Origin: Clostridium sp. CS001
GTDB taxonomy: Bacteria; Bacillota; Clostridia; Clostridiales; Clostridiaceae
Reading direction: 5' to 3'
Assembly (NCBI RefSeq): GCF_020443565.1
Contig: NZ_JAIZZN010000021.1
Span: 1 to 64,000 of the forward strand
Length of the DNA: 64,000 nucleotides
Part shown: in pieces, positions 24,522 through 33,152 of the stretch
Layout: each line of letters opens with the position of its first letter
How positions within the stretch are numbered: position 1 is the stretch's first letter
Notes under the pieces: model-generated
Databases searched by the model: none
What the model was told of the DNA's origin: nothing
What the model saw: only the letters and a program-made list of their open reading frames with translations
Position numbers and translations under genes: made by a program

Positions 24522-25151
24522 ATGCAGGCACTTGGGTTAATCGAAACAAAAGGACTCATTGCAGCTATTGAGAGTGCAGATGCTATGCTCAAGGCGGCAG
24601 ATGTTAATCTCTTGGAAAAGACATATGTAGGCGGAGGTCTTGTTTCTATTGTTGTAACTGGAGATGTTGGTGCAGTGAAAGCAGCTGTAGAGGCTGGTGA
24701 AGCAGCAGTTAGAAAGATAAATAGCGAATTACTTGTTTCGCAACATATTATTCCGAGGCCACATGAAGACTTGGACAAGATAATTTTATCAGCAGTACCG
24801 CTGAAAAATGAAGATATATTAACTATTCAGCCAGTAGAAACGAAAACAGAAGAGAAGCAGGAAATTGAAATCAGTGAAGAAGTCAATAAAGAAGTTCCTG
24901 TGGAAGTTGAAGTTGAAGATACTTTTTTAGAAACTGATTTGCATGAATTCTATAATAAGGAAGCTGTAGATAAGATAGTATCTGAATATGGTTTGGAAGA
25001 GGCTATTAAGATTTTAAGCAAGTTTAAAGTTATAGAACTTCGAAATTTAGCTCGTCAATATAAAAACTTTGGTATAGCAGGAAGAAGAGTTTCTAAAGCT
25101 AATAAAATGCTTCTACTTACAGAGTTTAGAAAATATTACGGAAATAATTAA
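24522..25151 (+). CDS. BMC-H shell protein with C-terminal Rho-N/SAP-like extension
   Basis: A 209-residue protein. Residues 1-88 are a standard BMC-H domain with pore loop VGGGLV. An acidic, Glu-rich linker (about 105-140) leads to a helical C-terminal domain (about 150-207) whose spacing, VIELRNLARQYKNFGI then KANKMLLLTEF, resembles Rho N-terminal or SAP-type nucleic-acid or protein-binding folds. EutK and PduK also carry extra C-terminal domains on a BMC domain, so this may be an analogous variant. An AAGGAGG site precedes the ATG. Confidence 0.85.
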   Translation: MQALGLIETKGLIAAIESADAMLKAADVNLLEKTYVGGGLVSIVVTGDVGAVKAAVEAGEAAVRKINSELLVSQHIIPRPHEDLDKIILSAVPLKNEDILTIQPVETKTEEKQEIEISEEVNKEVPVEVEVEDTFLETDLHEFYNKEAVDKIVSEYGLEEAIKILSKFKVIELRNLARQYKNFGIAGRRVSKANKMLLLTEFRKYYGNN

Positions 25152-25195
25152 CGCAGTTATAAAACTTTATGAGAAAAAGAATGGAGGAGAATTAA

Positions 25196-26767
25196 TTGGA
25201 GAATTTTGATAAGGATTTACGCTCAGTACAAGAAGCAAGAAATCTTGCACGATTAGGAAAGATCGCAGCTAATCAGATGGCTGACTATACGCAAGAACAA
25301 GTAGATAAGATTCTATGTAACATGGTTAAAGTAGCGGAGGAAAATGCGGTGTGCCTAGCTAAGATGGCTGTTGAGGAAACTGGGTTTGGAAAAGCTGAGG
25401 ATAAGACTTATAAAAACCATATGGCGTCTACTAGTGTGTATAATGCCATTAAAGATATGAAAACTATTGGTGTGATTCGCGAAGATGAAGTTGAAAAGGT
25501 AATTGATATTGCGGAGCCAGTTGGACTTATAATGGGTATTGTACCTTCTACAAATCCAACATCTACTGCTATTTTCAAAGCTATAATTGCAATTAAATCA
25601 CGTAATGCAATTGTATTTTCGCCACATCCTGCTGCATTAAAATGTACAGTTAAGGCTATAAACCTTATGAATGAAGCAGCGGTAGCGGCAGGAGCTCCTG
25701 CCAATATAATTGGAACTATTTCTATACCAACTATACAAGCTACAAATGAGTTAATGAAATGTAGTGAGGTTGCTTTGATTATTGCAACTGGCGGCCCTGG
25801 AATGGTAAAGGCTGCTTATAGTTCAGGAAAACCTGCATTGGGTGTTGGTGCTGGTAACTCTCCAGCTTATATTGAAAGAACAGCTAAAGTTGAGCAAGCA
25901 GTTAAGAATATTATTGCAAGCAAGACTTTTGACTATGGGACTATTTGTGCATCAGAACAGTCTATAATTGTTGAAGAATGCAACCATGACGTTGTAGTGG
26001 CTGAATTCAAGAAGCAAGGCGGATATTTTATGACCTTAGAAGAAACTGAAAAAGTTTGTGAGTTACTGTTTAAGAATGATGGACACACTATGAGTGCAAA
26101 ATTTGTAGGTAGATCCCCTCAAGTTATTGCATCTGCTGCAGGGATTTCAATTCCAGAAGGAACGAAGGTTCTTATAGGTAGGCAGGAAGGTGTTGGGGCT
26201 GGTTACCCACTATCTTACGAAAAATTGACAACAGTACTTGCTTTCTATACAGCTAAAGATTGGCATGAGGCATGTGATCTAAGTATTCAATTGCTTCAGA
26301 ATGGTATAGGACACACTATGAGTCTTCATACAGAAGATAGAGATATGGTAATGAAGTTTGCTAAAAAACCAGCATCTCGTATTTTGGTTAATACTGGTGG
26401 GAGTCAAGGTGGTACTGGTGCAAGCACAGGACTTATACCTTCATTTACACTAGGTTGTGGTACATGGGGAGGAAGTTCTGTTTCAGAAAATGTTAGTCCA
26501 ATGCATTTGATTAATATAAAGAGAGTTGCATACGGCACTAAGGATTGCAGTACATTAGCTTCATCTGATCCAACTTTCAATCATACTGAACTTTCTGGTA
26601 ACTGTGAAGTTCAAAAGGGAGCAGGATGCTATTCTATAAGTCCTGACTCATATGCAGCAGCATCTGTATCTGCTTGTACATCTGAAGTTGAGAATGATTG
26701 TACTGATAATGAAAAGCTTCTAAAACTGGTAAGCGAACTAGTAAGCGCAATGAAGGGAGCCAACTAA
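25196..26767 (+). CDS. cutF: CoA-acylating acetaldehyde dehydrogenase with encapsulation peptide
   Basis: A 523-residue EutE/PduP-type aldehyde dehydrogenase that would convert acetaldehyde, CoA and NAD+ to acetyl-CoA and NADH inside the compartment. The catalytic Cys251 lies in YGTICASEQ. The C-terminus has a long Cys/Ser/Ala-rich linker and a terminal helix (NEKLLKLVSELVSAMK), the usual encapsulation signal. Translation starts at TTG (25196), placed 6 bases after GGAGGAG; the first in-frame ATG would cut the N-terminal helix. It is the active counterpart of the Cys-less homolog at 13583. Confidence 0.94.
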   Translation: MENFDKDLRSVQEARNLARLGKIAANQMADYTQEQVDKILCNMVKVAEENAVCLAKMAVEETGFGKAEDKTYKNHMASTSVYNAIKDMKTIGVIREDEVEKVIDIAEPVGLIMGIVPSTNPTSTAIFKAIIAIKSRNAIVFSPHPAALKCTVKAINLMNEAAVAAGAPANIIGTISIPTIQATNELMKCSEVALIIATGGPGMVKAAYSSGKPALGVGAGNSPAYIERTAKVEQAVKNIIASKTFDYGTICASEQSIIVEECNHDVVVAEFKKQGGYFMTLEETEKVCELLFKNDGHTMSAKFVGRSPQVIASAAGISIPEGTKVLIGRQEGVGAGYPLSYEKLTTVLAFYTAKDWHEACDLSIQLLQNGIGHTMSLHTEDRDMVMKFAKKPASRILVNTGGSQGGTGASTGLIPSFTLGCGTWGGSSVSENVSPMHLINIKRVAYGTKDCSTLASSDPTFNHTELSGNCEVQKGAGCYSISPDSYAAASVSACTSEVENDCTDNEKLLKLVSELVSAMKGAN

Positions 26768-26768
26768 A

Positions 26769-27419
26769 ATGGAAAAGTATGATGCTGTCCTAAAGCTTTT
26801 ACTGGAGGCGGCTCAATCAAACTTGAATTCAGTAGAAGGGAAAGAGAATATGTACGAAATTCCAGTTGGGGTATCCAATCGCCACATTCACCTATCACAG
26901 GCGGATTTGAATAGTTTGTTTGGAGAAGGATATCAAATGACAAAATTTAAAGATTTGTCACAGCCAGGACAGTATGCATGTAAAGAAATGGTAACAATAT
27001 GTGGCCCAAAGGGAGCAATAGAAAAGGTTCGAATTCTTGGCCCAATACGTAACAAGACACAGGTGGAAGTTCTCACAGGAGATTCCTTTAAGCTAGGAGT
27101 AGCTTCACAACCTAAGCTATCAGGAGATTTAAGTGGAACACCTGGAATCACATTAATTGGACCAAAGGGATCTGTTCAGACTACGGAAGGTCTAATTGTT
27201 GCTCAAAGGCATATTCATATGACAATTAAAGATGCACAAAACATTGGCGTGCATGATGGACAGATGGTATCTATTCAATTTGAAGGACCACGCGGAGGCA
27301 TTTACAATAATGTGGCCGTTAGAGCAAATGATGCGTCTGCTTTAGAATGTCACATAGACACAGAAGAAGCAAATGCTATGAATATTAATTCATTATCAAA
27401 AGCTATAATTGTAAAATAA
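26769..27419 (+). CDS. pduL: PduL-type phosphotransacylase
   Basis: A 216-residue zinc-dependent phosphotransacylase that converts acetyl-CoA to acetyl-phosphate and recycles CoA within the shell. Two repeated halves each carry a metal-binding His motif: VSNRHIHLS and AQRHIHM. The first ~20 residues (KYDAVLKLLLEAA) form an amphipathic helix before a linker, the encapsulation peptide expected of BMC-associated PduL. Its start lies one base after the dehydrogenase stop. A fragment of a second pduL 3' end survives at 27749. Confidence 0.94.
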   Translation: MEKYDAVLKLLLEAAQSNLNSVEGKENMYEIPVGVSNRHIHLSQADLNSLFGEGYQMTKFKDLSQPGQYACKEMVTICGPKGAIEKVRILGPIRNKTQVEVLTGDSFKLGVASQPKLSGDLSGTPGITLIGPKGSVQTTEGLIVAQRHIHMTIKDAQNIGVHDGQMVSIQFEGPRGGIYNNVAVRANDASALECHIDTEEANAMNINSLSKAIIVK

Positions 27420-27439
27420 AAATTTAGGAGGAATAAAAA

Positions 27440-27739
27440 ATGAAACAAGATGCATTAGGAATGATAGAAACAAAAGGGTTAGTTGGAGCTATAGAAGCTG
27501 CAGATGCAATGGTTAAAGCAGCAAATGTTTACCTAGTTGGTAAAGAATTTGTTGGTGGTGGTTTAGTAACTGTAATGGTAAGAGGTGACGTAGGTGCTGT
27601 AAAGGCAGCAACTGATGCTGGTGCTGCTGCAGCACAACGTGTTGGAGAACTTATTTCTGTTCATGTTATCCCTCGTCCACATGTTGAAGTTGAAGGTATT
27701 CTTCCAAGAACAACAAAGAAGGAAGAAGAACTAATATAG
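27440..27739 (+). CDS. BMC-H shell hexamer, copy A (PduA-like)
   Basis: A 99-residue canonical hexameric shell protein, probably the most abundant facet tile. [20 protein letters not shown] starts the fold, the pore loop is VGGGLV, and [14 protein letters not shown] follows. The first 89 residues are identical to copy B at 27864; only the tails differ (here [10 protein letters not shown]). AGGAGG precedes the ATG, in a leader almost identical to that of copy B. Confidence 0.96.
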   Translation: MKQDALGMIETKGLVGAIEAADAMVKAANVYLVGKEFVGGGLVTVMVRGDVGAVKAATDAGAAAAQRVGELISVHVIPRPHVEVEGILPRTTKKEEELI

Positions 27740-27748
27740 TATCTGCTA

Positions 27749-27826
27749 GCAAATGATATTTTGGAATTAGAATGTCATATTGAGAAAAAAGAAACAAATA
27801 CTATGAATCTCGTTATTTACAATTAA
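27749..27826 (+). pseudogene. Decayed 3' fragment of pduL between duplicated shell genes
   Basis: Translated from 27749 this reads ANDILELECHIEKKETNTMN and then a stop. It matches the PduL C-terminus ANDASALECHIDTEEANAMN. The bases after it also match the pduL to shell-gene junction. It shows that the duplicated block once included at least the 3' end of pduL. Confidence 0.85.
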
Positions 27827-27863
27827 ATTATAATTATAAAATAAAAATTTAGGAGGAATAAAA

Positions 27864-28148
27864 ATGAAACAAGATGCATTAGGAATGATAGAAACAAAAG
27901 GGTTAGTTGGGGCTATTGAAGCAGCAGATGCAATGGTTAAAGCAGCAAATGTTTATTTAGTAGGTAAAGAATTTGTTGGTGGTGGTTTAGTAACAGTAAT
28001 GGTAAGAGGTGACGTGGGTGCTGTAAAGGCAGCAACTGATGCTGGTGCTGCTGCAGCTCAACGCGTTGGAGAACTTATTTCTGTTCATGTTATCCCTCGT
28101 CCACATGTTGAAGTTGAAGGTATTCTTCCTAAAACAACAATTAAATAA
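27864..28148 (+). CDS. BMC-H shell hexamer, copy B (PduA-like)
   Basis: A 94-residue shell protein identical to copy A over the first 89 residues, with a shorter tail (KTTIK). Scattered differences between the two genes are mostly silent, so the duplication is recent or maintained by gene conversion and the protein is under purifying selection. It ends the main operon, before the terminator at 28233. Confidence 0.96.
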   Translation: MKQDALGMIETKGLVGAIEAADAMVKAANVYLVGKEFVGGGLVTVMVRGDVGAVKAATDAGAAAAQRVGELISVHVIPRPHVEVEGILPKTTIK

Positions 28149-28195
28149 TAAAATATAAAGTAAATTGAAGTTTGTCATTTAAACTACATTATTAA

Positions 28196-28225
28196 GATAA
28201 TGCTTGTTTAAATAATGCTTGTTTA
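28196..28225. repeat. 15-bp tandem direct repeat
   Basis: ATAATGCTTGTTTA occurs twice in a row (28197-28210 and 28212-28225), in the space between the last shell gene and its terminator. Confidence 0.7.
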
Positions 28226-28232
28226 GAAAATT

Positions 28233-28286
28233 TAGGACTGTTCTGCACAAATAAAGAGTATTTAGGGTGTAACAGTCCTATTTTTG
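28233..28286 (+). terminator. Terminator of the main microcompartment operon
   Basis: A 10-bp stem (TAGGACTGTT at 28233-28242 with AACAGTCCTA at 28271-28280), with further pairing inside, is followed by five T residues. It separates the second lyase gene from the shell operon. Confidence 0.85.
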
Positions 28287-28311
28287 TATAATTATCGTAA
28301 GCGTAAAAGAA

Positions 28312-28339
28312 TTGACGGCTAGGTAGCTGAATATATTAT
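28312..28339 (+). promoter_or_regulatory. Probable sigma-A promoter of the second lyase gene
   Basis: TTGACG at 28312-28317 and TATTAT at 28334-28339, separated by 16 bases, lie about 60 bases before the start codon. The three-copy activator element is not found here. Confidence 0.6.
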
Positions 28340-28398
28340 GGAAGGTATTTACATGAAGTGAATCTTGAAAGTACCCAAGTTTTTACAGGAGGAATATT

Positions 28399-30783
28399 AT
28401 GATACAGAAAAACTCATATCTACCTGAACGACTTCAGCTTCTGAAAGAAGCATATTTAAATGTCAAACCAAGTATTACCATTAATCGTGCCTTGGCATAT
28501 ACCGAAATTGCAAAAAAATACCCGGACCTTCCAAGAAACGTGCTTAGGGCCAAAGGATTCAGGCTAGCATGCGAAACTGCACCAATGCTTATACAAGAAC
28601 ATGAACTTATAGTCGGACACCCTTGCGGCAAACCGCGTGCCGGTGCATTTTCTCCAGATACCGCATGGAAGTGGGTTCGTGATGAACTTGACACCATCAG
28701 CACAAGATCACAGGATCCTTACTTCATCAGTGAAGAAGACAAGAAGACTATGCGGGAGGAATTGTTCCCCTTTTGGGAAGGTAAATCTCTAGCGGAGGAA
28801 TGTGAAAAAGCTTTTCGCACCGAAGATTTGTGGGAATTCGGTGCCGAAGCGTGCATAAGTGATTTGACCTATCATATTACCAGCGGTGGTGGGGATACAA
28901 GTCCAGGTTATGATATTATTCTTTTCAAAAAGGGCATTTACGGAGTTAAAGCTGAAGCTGAAACTTGTCTTGCCGGCTTATCCGTTGACAAAATTGAGGA
29001 CAAGGATAAAATTGACTTTTATCAAGCGGCAATAGAAACCTGTGAGGGAATTCTTACATATGCCGCTCGTCTTTCAGCCTTTGCACGGGAAATGTCTGAA
29101 AAGGAACAAGATCCAAAGCGCAAATCAGAGCTTGAAAAGATCGCAGAGGTAAATGCCCGAGTGCCAGGTAATCCACCGGAAACATTTCACGAAGCATTGC
29201 AGGCCATTTGGACAATACAGTCACTATTTTTGATGGAAGAGAATCAATGTAGTACATCACTTGGACGTATTGACCAGTATGTGTTACCTTGCTATGATTC
29301 AGATATTGAAACCGGAGGACTTAACCAGCAGCAGGCTTTTGAATTGATGGGTTGTTTCATGATCAAATGCTCAGAAATGATTTGGTATACACCGGGAGCG
29401 ACTGCGAAATACTTTGCGGGATATATGCCTTTTATCAACATGTGTGTAGGTGGACAAAAACGTGAGGGTGGAGATGGCACCAATGAATTAACATATCTGG
29501 TTATGGATGCTGTGGAAAAAGTTAAGGTTTACCAGCCATCACTTGCCTGCCGTATTCACAATCAGTCTCCACAGCGTTATTTAGAAAAAATTGTAGATGT
29601 TATCAAGTCCGGCGCAGGTATGCCTGCATGCCATTTTGATGATGCACATATCAAAATGATGCTTAGGAAAGGCTTTGATTTTGAAGATGCTCGTGACTAT
29701 TCCCTTATGGGTTGTGTGGAACCGCAAAAATCCGGACGTATCCACCAGTGGACAGCCGGTGGATTTACACAATGGCCTATTACCATTGAAATGGTGTTCA
29801 ATCGTGGCAGTCTTAAGTCTTACGGAGACAAACAGTGGTTAGACACCGGAAAGCTTGCGGAATTGACAACTTATGAACAATTTGATGCTGCTGTGAAGCA
29901 GCAGCTCAACTATCTGCTAGATATGAATTCTAGAGGCACAGTTCTGACGCAGCAAGTTTTCAGAGATGTTACGCCTTCTCCTTATATGTCACTGTTTGTT
30001 GACGGTTGCATGCAAACAGGCAAAGATGTAACAGCTGGTGGAGCTGTTCTTTATGAAGGACCAGGAACAATATTCGCAGGACTGGGTACCTATGTGGACA
30101 GCATGGCTGCGATTAAAAAACTCGTTTATGATGATAAAAAATATACGCTTGCAGATATTAAAAAAGCCCTTGACGCTAACTGGGAAGGGTACGAACAAAT
30201 ACAGCGTGACTGCATTGAGGCACCTAAATATGGTAATGACGTGGACTATGCAGATCTCATTGCCAAGGACATTATCGATTATACAGAACAAAGAATTAAT
30301 CAGCATAAGTCACTTTATGCAAGACAAATCCATGGCACTCTGTCCCAGTCATTTAATACGCCTTTGGGAGGCATGATTGGAGCAACACCCAATGGTCGCC
30401 TTTCAGGTGTAGCACTTTCTGATGCAATGAGCCCTTCTCAAGGTGCTGATAAAAAAGGAGCCACTGCAGTCATAAAGTCTGTATCCAAGATTAATGTTGA
30501 ATCAATGAGTCTTGGCATGGCTCATAACTTTAAAATAACTAGTAATTCTTTAGATACTTCCGAGGGTAGGTTGGGACTTATTACCCTGTTGCGTACTGGC
30601 TCCATTCTGGGCAATGCTCAGATGCAATTCAATTGTGTGGATACCAAGACATTACTACAAGCCCAATCACACCCAGAAGAATATCGAGACCTTATTGTAC
30701 GAGTTGCTGGATATTGTGCTTTTTTTGTTGAACTTTGCAAGGAAGTACAAGATGAAATCATTAGTCGTACAGTAATAGAGTAA
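28399..30783 (+). CDS. Second CutC-family glycyl radical lyase, no targeting extension
   Basis: A 794-residue glycyl radical enzyme close to CutC. The choline-site equivalents Tyr158, Asp166, Phe345, thiyl Cys439, Glu441 and Thr452 are kept, but the Tyr506 equivalent is Phe456 (codon TTT at 29764). The radical glycine is Gly771 in RVAGY. It lacks the ~55-residue N-terminal part of the encapsulated CutC, so it may be cytosolic. By eye its codons end in G or C more often than those of its neighbours, suggesting a separate origin. It has its own promoter and terminator and no activase of its own. It is a choline lyase variant or a lyase for a related amine; the substrate is untested. Confidence 0.88.
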   Translation: MIQKNSYLPERLQLLKEAYLNVKPSITINRALAYTEIAKKYPDLPRNVLRAKGFRLACETAPMLIQEHELIVGHPCGKPRAGAFSPDTAWKWVRDELDTISTRSQDPYFISEEDKKTMREELFPFWEGKSLAEECEKAFRTEDLWEFGAEACISDLTYHITSGGGDTSPGYDIILFKKGIYGVKAEAETCLAGLSVDKIEDKDKIDFYQAAIETCEGILTYAARLSAFAREMSEKEQDPKRKSELEKIAEVNARVPGNPPETFHEALQAIWTIQSLFLMEENQCSTSLGRIDQYVLPCYDSDIETGGLNQQQAFELMGCFMIKCSEMIWYTPGATAKYFAGYMPFINMCVGGQKREGGDGTNELTYLVMDAVEKVKVYQPSLACRIHNQSPQRYLEKIVDVIKSGAGMPACHFDDAHIKMMLRKGFDFEDARDYSLMGCVEPQKSGRIHQWTAGGFTQWPITIEMVFNRGSLKSYGDKQWLDTGKLAELTTYEQFDAAVKQQLNYLLDMNSRGTVLTQQVFRDVTPSPYMSLFVDGCMQTGKDVTAGGAVLYEGPGTIFAGLGTYVDSMAAIKKLVYDDKKYTLADIKKALDANWEGYEQIQRDCIEAPKYGNDVDYADLIAKDIIDYTEQRINQHKSLYARQIHGTLSQSFNTPLGGMIGATPNGRLSGVALSDAMSPSQGADKKGATAVIKSVSKINVESMSLGMAHNFKITSNSLDTSEGRLGLITLLRTGSILGNAQMQFNCVDTKTLLQAQSHPEEYRDLIVRVAGYCAFFVELCKEVQDEIISRTVIE

Positions 30784-30814
30784 ATATATGATACAACTAA
30801 TAGTTAAATAAGGT

Positions 30815-30854
30815 AAAAAGAGACTACACAAATATTGTTGTGTAGTCTCTTTTT
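30815..30854. terminator. Bidirectional terminator between lyase 2 and the regulator
   Basis: A 17-bp perfect stem flanked by A and T runs (30815-30831 with 30838-30854). It suits both converging genes. Confidence 0.9.
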
Positions 30855-30894
30855 ATAGGTGAAGGAAATGTTGTAACGCCTAAGTCCAAACCAT

Positions 30895-31665
30895 TCAATC
30901 TTTCAGTTTTGCTGTATACGAATATTTTCTATAAATGTTTGGAGTCATATTCATCTTGGCGGAGAATACCCTGTTAAAATAAGAGGGATCTGAGAAGCCA
31001 CATTCAATTGAAATACGGTAAGCAGGATAATTGGTTGTCTCCAGTAACCTACAGGCATATTGAATTTTCAAATTAATTACATACTCTGTAAAGGAGGTTC
31101 CAATCTCCTTTTTAAAAACATGACTGAAATATTTAGGATTCATAAACACTTTAGATGCCACCATTTCCAAAGTTAATCTTTCTTTGAATTGCTCTTTAAT
31201 ATATTTTACAGAGTCCTCAATAAAGTTATGCTGATATTCAGTTTGTTCTATGAAGGTATTTTCAGACTTTTCCTCCAAGGGAACAGAATATTCGGTTACA
31301 GAGTCCAGCATTCTATGAAAAACTTCTTTGAAGACTTTGGGCTTTATAGGCTTTAACTGATACTCAAAAACTCCAAGTTTAATGGCTTTCTGTGCATTTG
31401 GAAAGTCTGCATAGGCGGATAAAATTGTGATACAAACACTCGGAAGAAATTTTCGAATCTCCTGAATAGCACTTAGACCATCCATTTCAGGAATCATCAC
31501 ATCCATTATGATAATATTCGGTCGATATTGCTTTGCTAGTTTTACGGCTTGAACTCCGCTTTCGCAGGTCAGCAGAGTATCCTCTGGAGAAAGATCCTCA
31601 AGTACAATTGTTTTGAGAAAATCTTGTTCTAGTATTTCATCTTCTACAATCAAAACTACATTCAT
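30895..31665 (-). CDS. AraC-type response regulator (YesN-like)
   Basis: A 256-residue two-component regulator. The receiver domain has acidic residues at 8-9 and phospho-acceptor Asp55 in IIIMDVMIPEMDG. The C-terminal ~100 residues are an AraC/XylS DNA-binding domain ending in a typical FxRxFxxxxGxxPxxYR-like region (SYFNRVFSAKMNMTPNIYRK). AraC-type regulators bind direct repeats near -35, which fits the GTGCAA/GTACAA half-sites before the transporter and shell operons. It overlaps its kinase gene by 4 bases. Confidence 0.93.
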   Translation of the reverse strand: MNVVLIVEDEILEQDFLKTIVLEDLSPEDTLLTCESGVQAVKLAKQYRPNIIIMDVMIPEMDGLSAIQEIRKFLPSVCITILSAYADFPNAQKAIKLGVFEYQLKPIKPKVFKEVFHRMLDSVTEYSVPLEEKSENTFIEQTEYQHNFIEDSVKYIKEQFKERLTLEMVASKVFMNPKYFSHVFKKEIGTSFTEYVINLKIQYACRLLETTNYPAYRISIECGFSDPSYFNRVFSAKMNMTPNIYRKYSYTAKLKD

Positions 31666-32855
31666 GGTAATAACCCCGCAATAGGTTGGATGGGAATGGT
31701 GATAGTAACGGTACTTCCGCTATAATCAGACTTTACTATTTTAAGTCCATATTGTTCTCCGTAATACCGTTTTAAACGTTTATTTGTATTTCCAAACCCT
31801 AGACCCGATTTATTTTCGAATTTTTGTATGTCTTGCAAAACATCCTTTGGGAAACCATTTCCATTATCAATAATGGAAATAACAATTTCATTTTTATATT
31901 CTTCCGCATAAATGCTAATTTTGCCTCCGTCCCGTTTTGGTGTTATGCCGTGAATAACAGCGTTTTCAACAAGTGGCTGTATCACCATGTTGGGGATTCT
32001 ATAAGCATTTATATTCTCAGGGATGATGCAGTCATATACCAAACGGTTTTTAAATCTTACCTTCTGGATAAATAAATATTTTTTAATGTTGTCAATTTCA
32101 GCACCGATGGTGTGAAGCTGATTATTTTGCTTTAAATTGTAACGTAGCAAATCGGAAAGGCAATATATAAGTTCCTCTGTTTGGGAATTCTCAAAATACG
32201 CTATACGCGCAATACAATTTAAGGTATTAAATAGGAAATGGGGGTTGATGGTAAGAGCCATGTTTTTCCCCTCTAAATCTATGATTTTTTTCTCTAACAT
32301 TTCCTTTTCAATGGATAACCTTATGGCATCTGAATCTTCATGACTAATGCTTTCGGACAAGTCAAGGGCAATATTTTTGGCAATGTGGCCACACAATTGC
32401 TCATGTATTTTAACTTTATTTGATTCCACTGTTTTAAGAGATAAAATAGATTTTGCAATAAATTCTGGACTTATATCTTTTTTTAAGGATTGAACTTCAA
32501 TCATGTGCTTCTGATATTCATTTTCCTCTAAATATGACTGTACTCCAACTATATAACCCAAAATTTCACCTTGAAATATGATGGGGAACAGTATGTTTTC
32601 AAGACCATAATGGCAGACAAATCTATTCTGCCCACTGGAATTTAGTCTGCATTTGTAATCGGGGCATACTTGACCCTTATTTTCCTGACATACATATGTA
32701 CAAAAGTCAGGGGAAGGAATAAACTCAAACAAAATATCCCCATTTGTATCTACTAAAAATAAAGGTAGATCGGACAGAGATAAAATACTCATATATCGTG
32801 TATATAAAATATTAGAGGCTATTAATTTTTTCAGCAGATTATTAGTTTTATTCAT
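31662..32855 (-). CDS. PocR-domain sensor histidine kinase (LytS/YesM type)
   Basis: A 397-residue kinase without clear transmembrane segments, so probably a cytosolic sensor. Residues ~15-150 form a PocR-like ligand domain with a Cys-rich signature (CTYVCQENKGQVCPDYKC, then FVCHYG). The kinase part has the His_kinase motif NPHFLFNTLNCI and an ATPase with DNGNGFP and GLGFGNTNKRL. PocR domains often sense small metabolites; choline, acetaldehyde or redox state are candidates. It is encoded with the AraC-type regulator and placed between microcompartment enzymes. Confidence 0.92.
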   Translation of the reverse strand: MNKTNNLLKKLIASNILYTRYMSILSLSDLPLFLVDTNGDILFEFIPSPDFCTYVCQENKGQVCPDYKCRLNSSGQNRFVCHYGLENILFPIIFQGEILGYIVGVQSYLEENEYQKHMIEVQSLKKDISPEFIAKSILSLKTVESNKVKIHEQLCGHIAKNIALDLSESISHEDSDAIRLSIEKEMLEKKIIDLEGKNMALTINPHFLFNTLNCIARIAYFENSQTEELIYCLSDLLRYNLKQNNQLHTIGAEIDNIKKYLFIQKVRFKNRLVYDCIIPENINAYRIPNMVIQPLVENAVIHGITPKRDGGKISIYAEEYKNEIVISIIDNGNGFPKDVLQDIQKFENKSGLGFGNTNKRLKRYYGEQYGLKIVKSDYSGSTVTITIPIQPIAGLLP

Positions 32856-33152
32856 GCTTTTAATTCACCTTTTCCGCCATGTAATTTATATTCAAAAGAA
32901 AGCAATAGCCGAAGTTCTATGGACTATAATTATCTTTCGAATCTGTGCATGGCTTGTATTCTATTATAATGTATAAAGGTACAATAGTAAACAATCTATA
33001 TTATGGTTTGATAGGGATTTTGACCAAAAACAGCCTAAAACACAGGTTTTTGGTTTTAGCCTTTCTTGGGATTTATGCAATCTAAATAAAACAAATAAAG
33101 ACCTAGAAAATCTAGGTCTCATTAGTAGAACAAAATATTATTTTGAAACTTA
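32856..33152. other. Intergenic region with regulator promoter and dehydrogenase terminator
   Basis: This region carries the minus-strand promoter of the kinase-regulator pair and, at 33099-33119, a hairpin (AGACCTAGA with TCTAGGTCT) with a T-rich tail on the minus strand that ends the alcohol dehydrogenase transcript. No ORF of note was seen. Confidence 0.55.

Noticed and set aside
27740-27863. Independent small gene between the two shell genes
   Set aside because: The open frame matches the pduL C-terminus and has no start or ribosome site of its own, so it is a fragment.
28399-30783. Second lyase as pyruvate formate-lyase or diol dehydratase
   Set aside because: It keeps the CutC-specific Asp, Glu and Thr residues and the GCVEPQ-QWT spacing, and is far closer to CutC than those groups would be.
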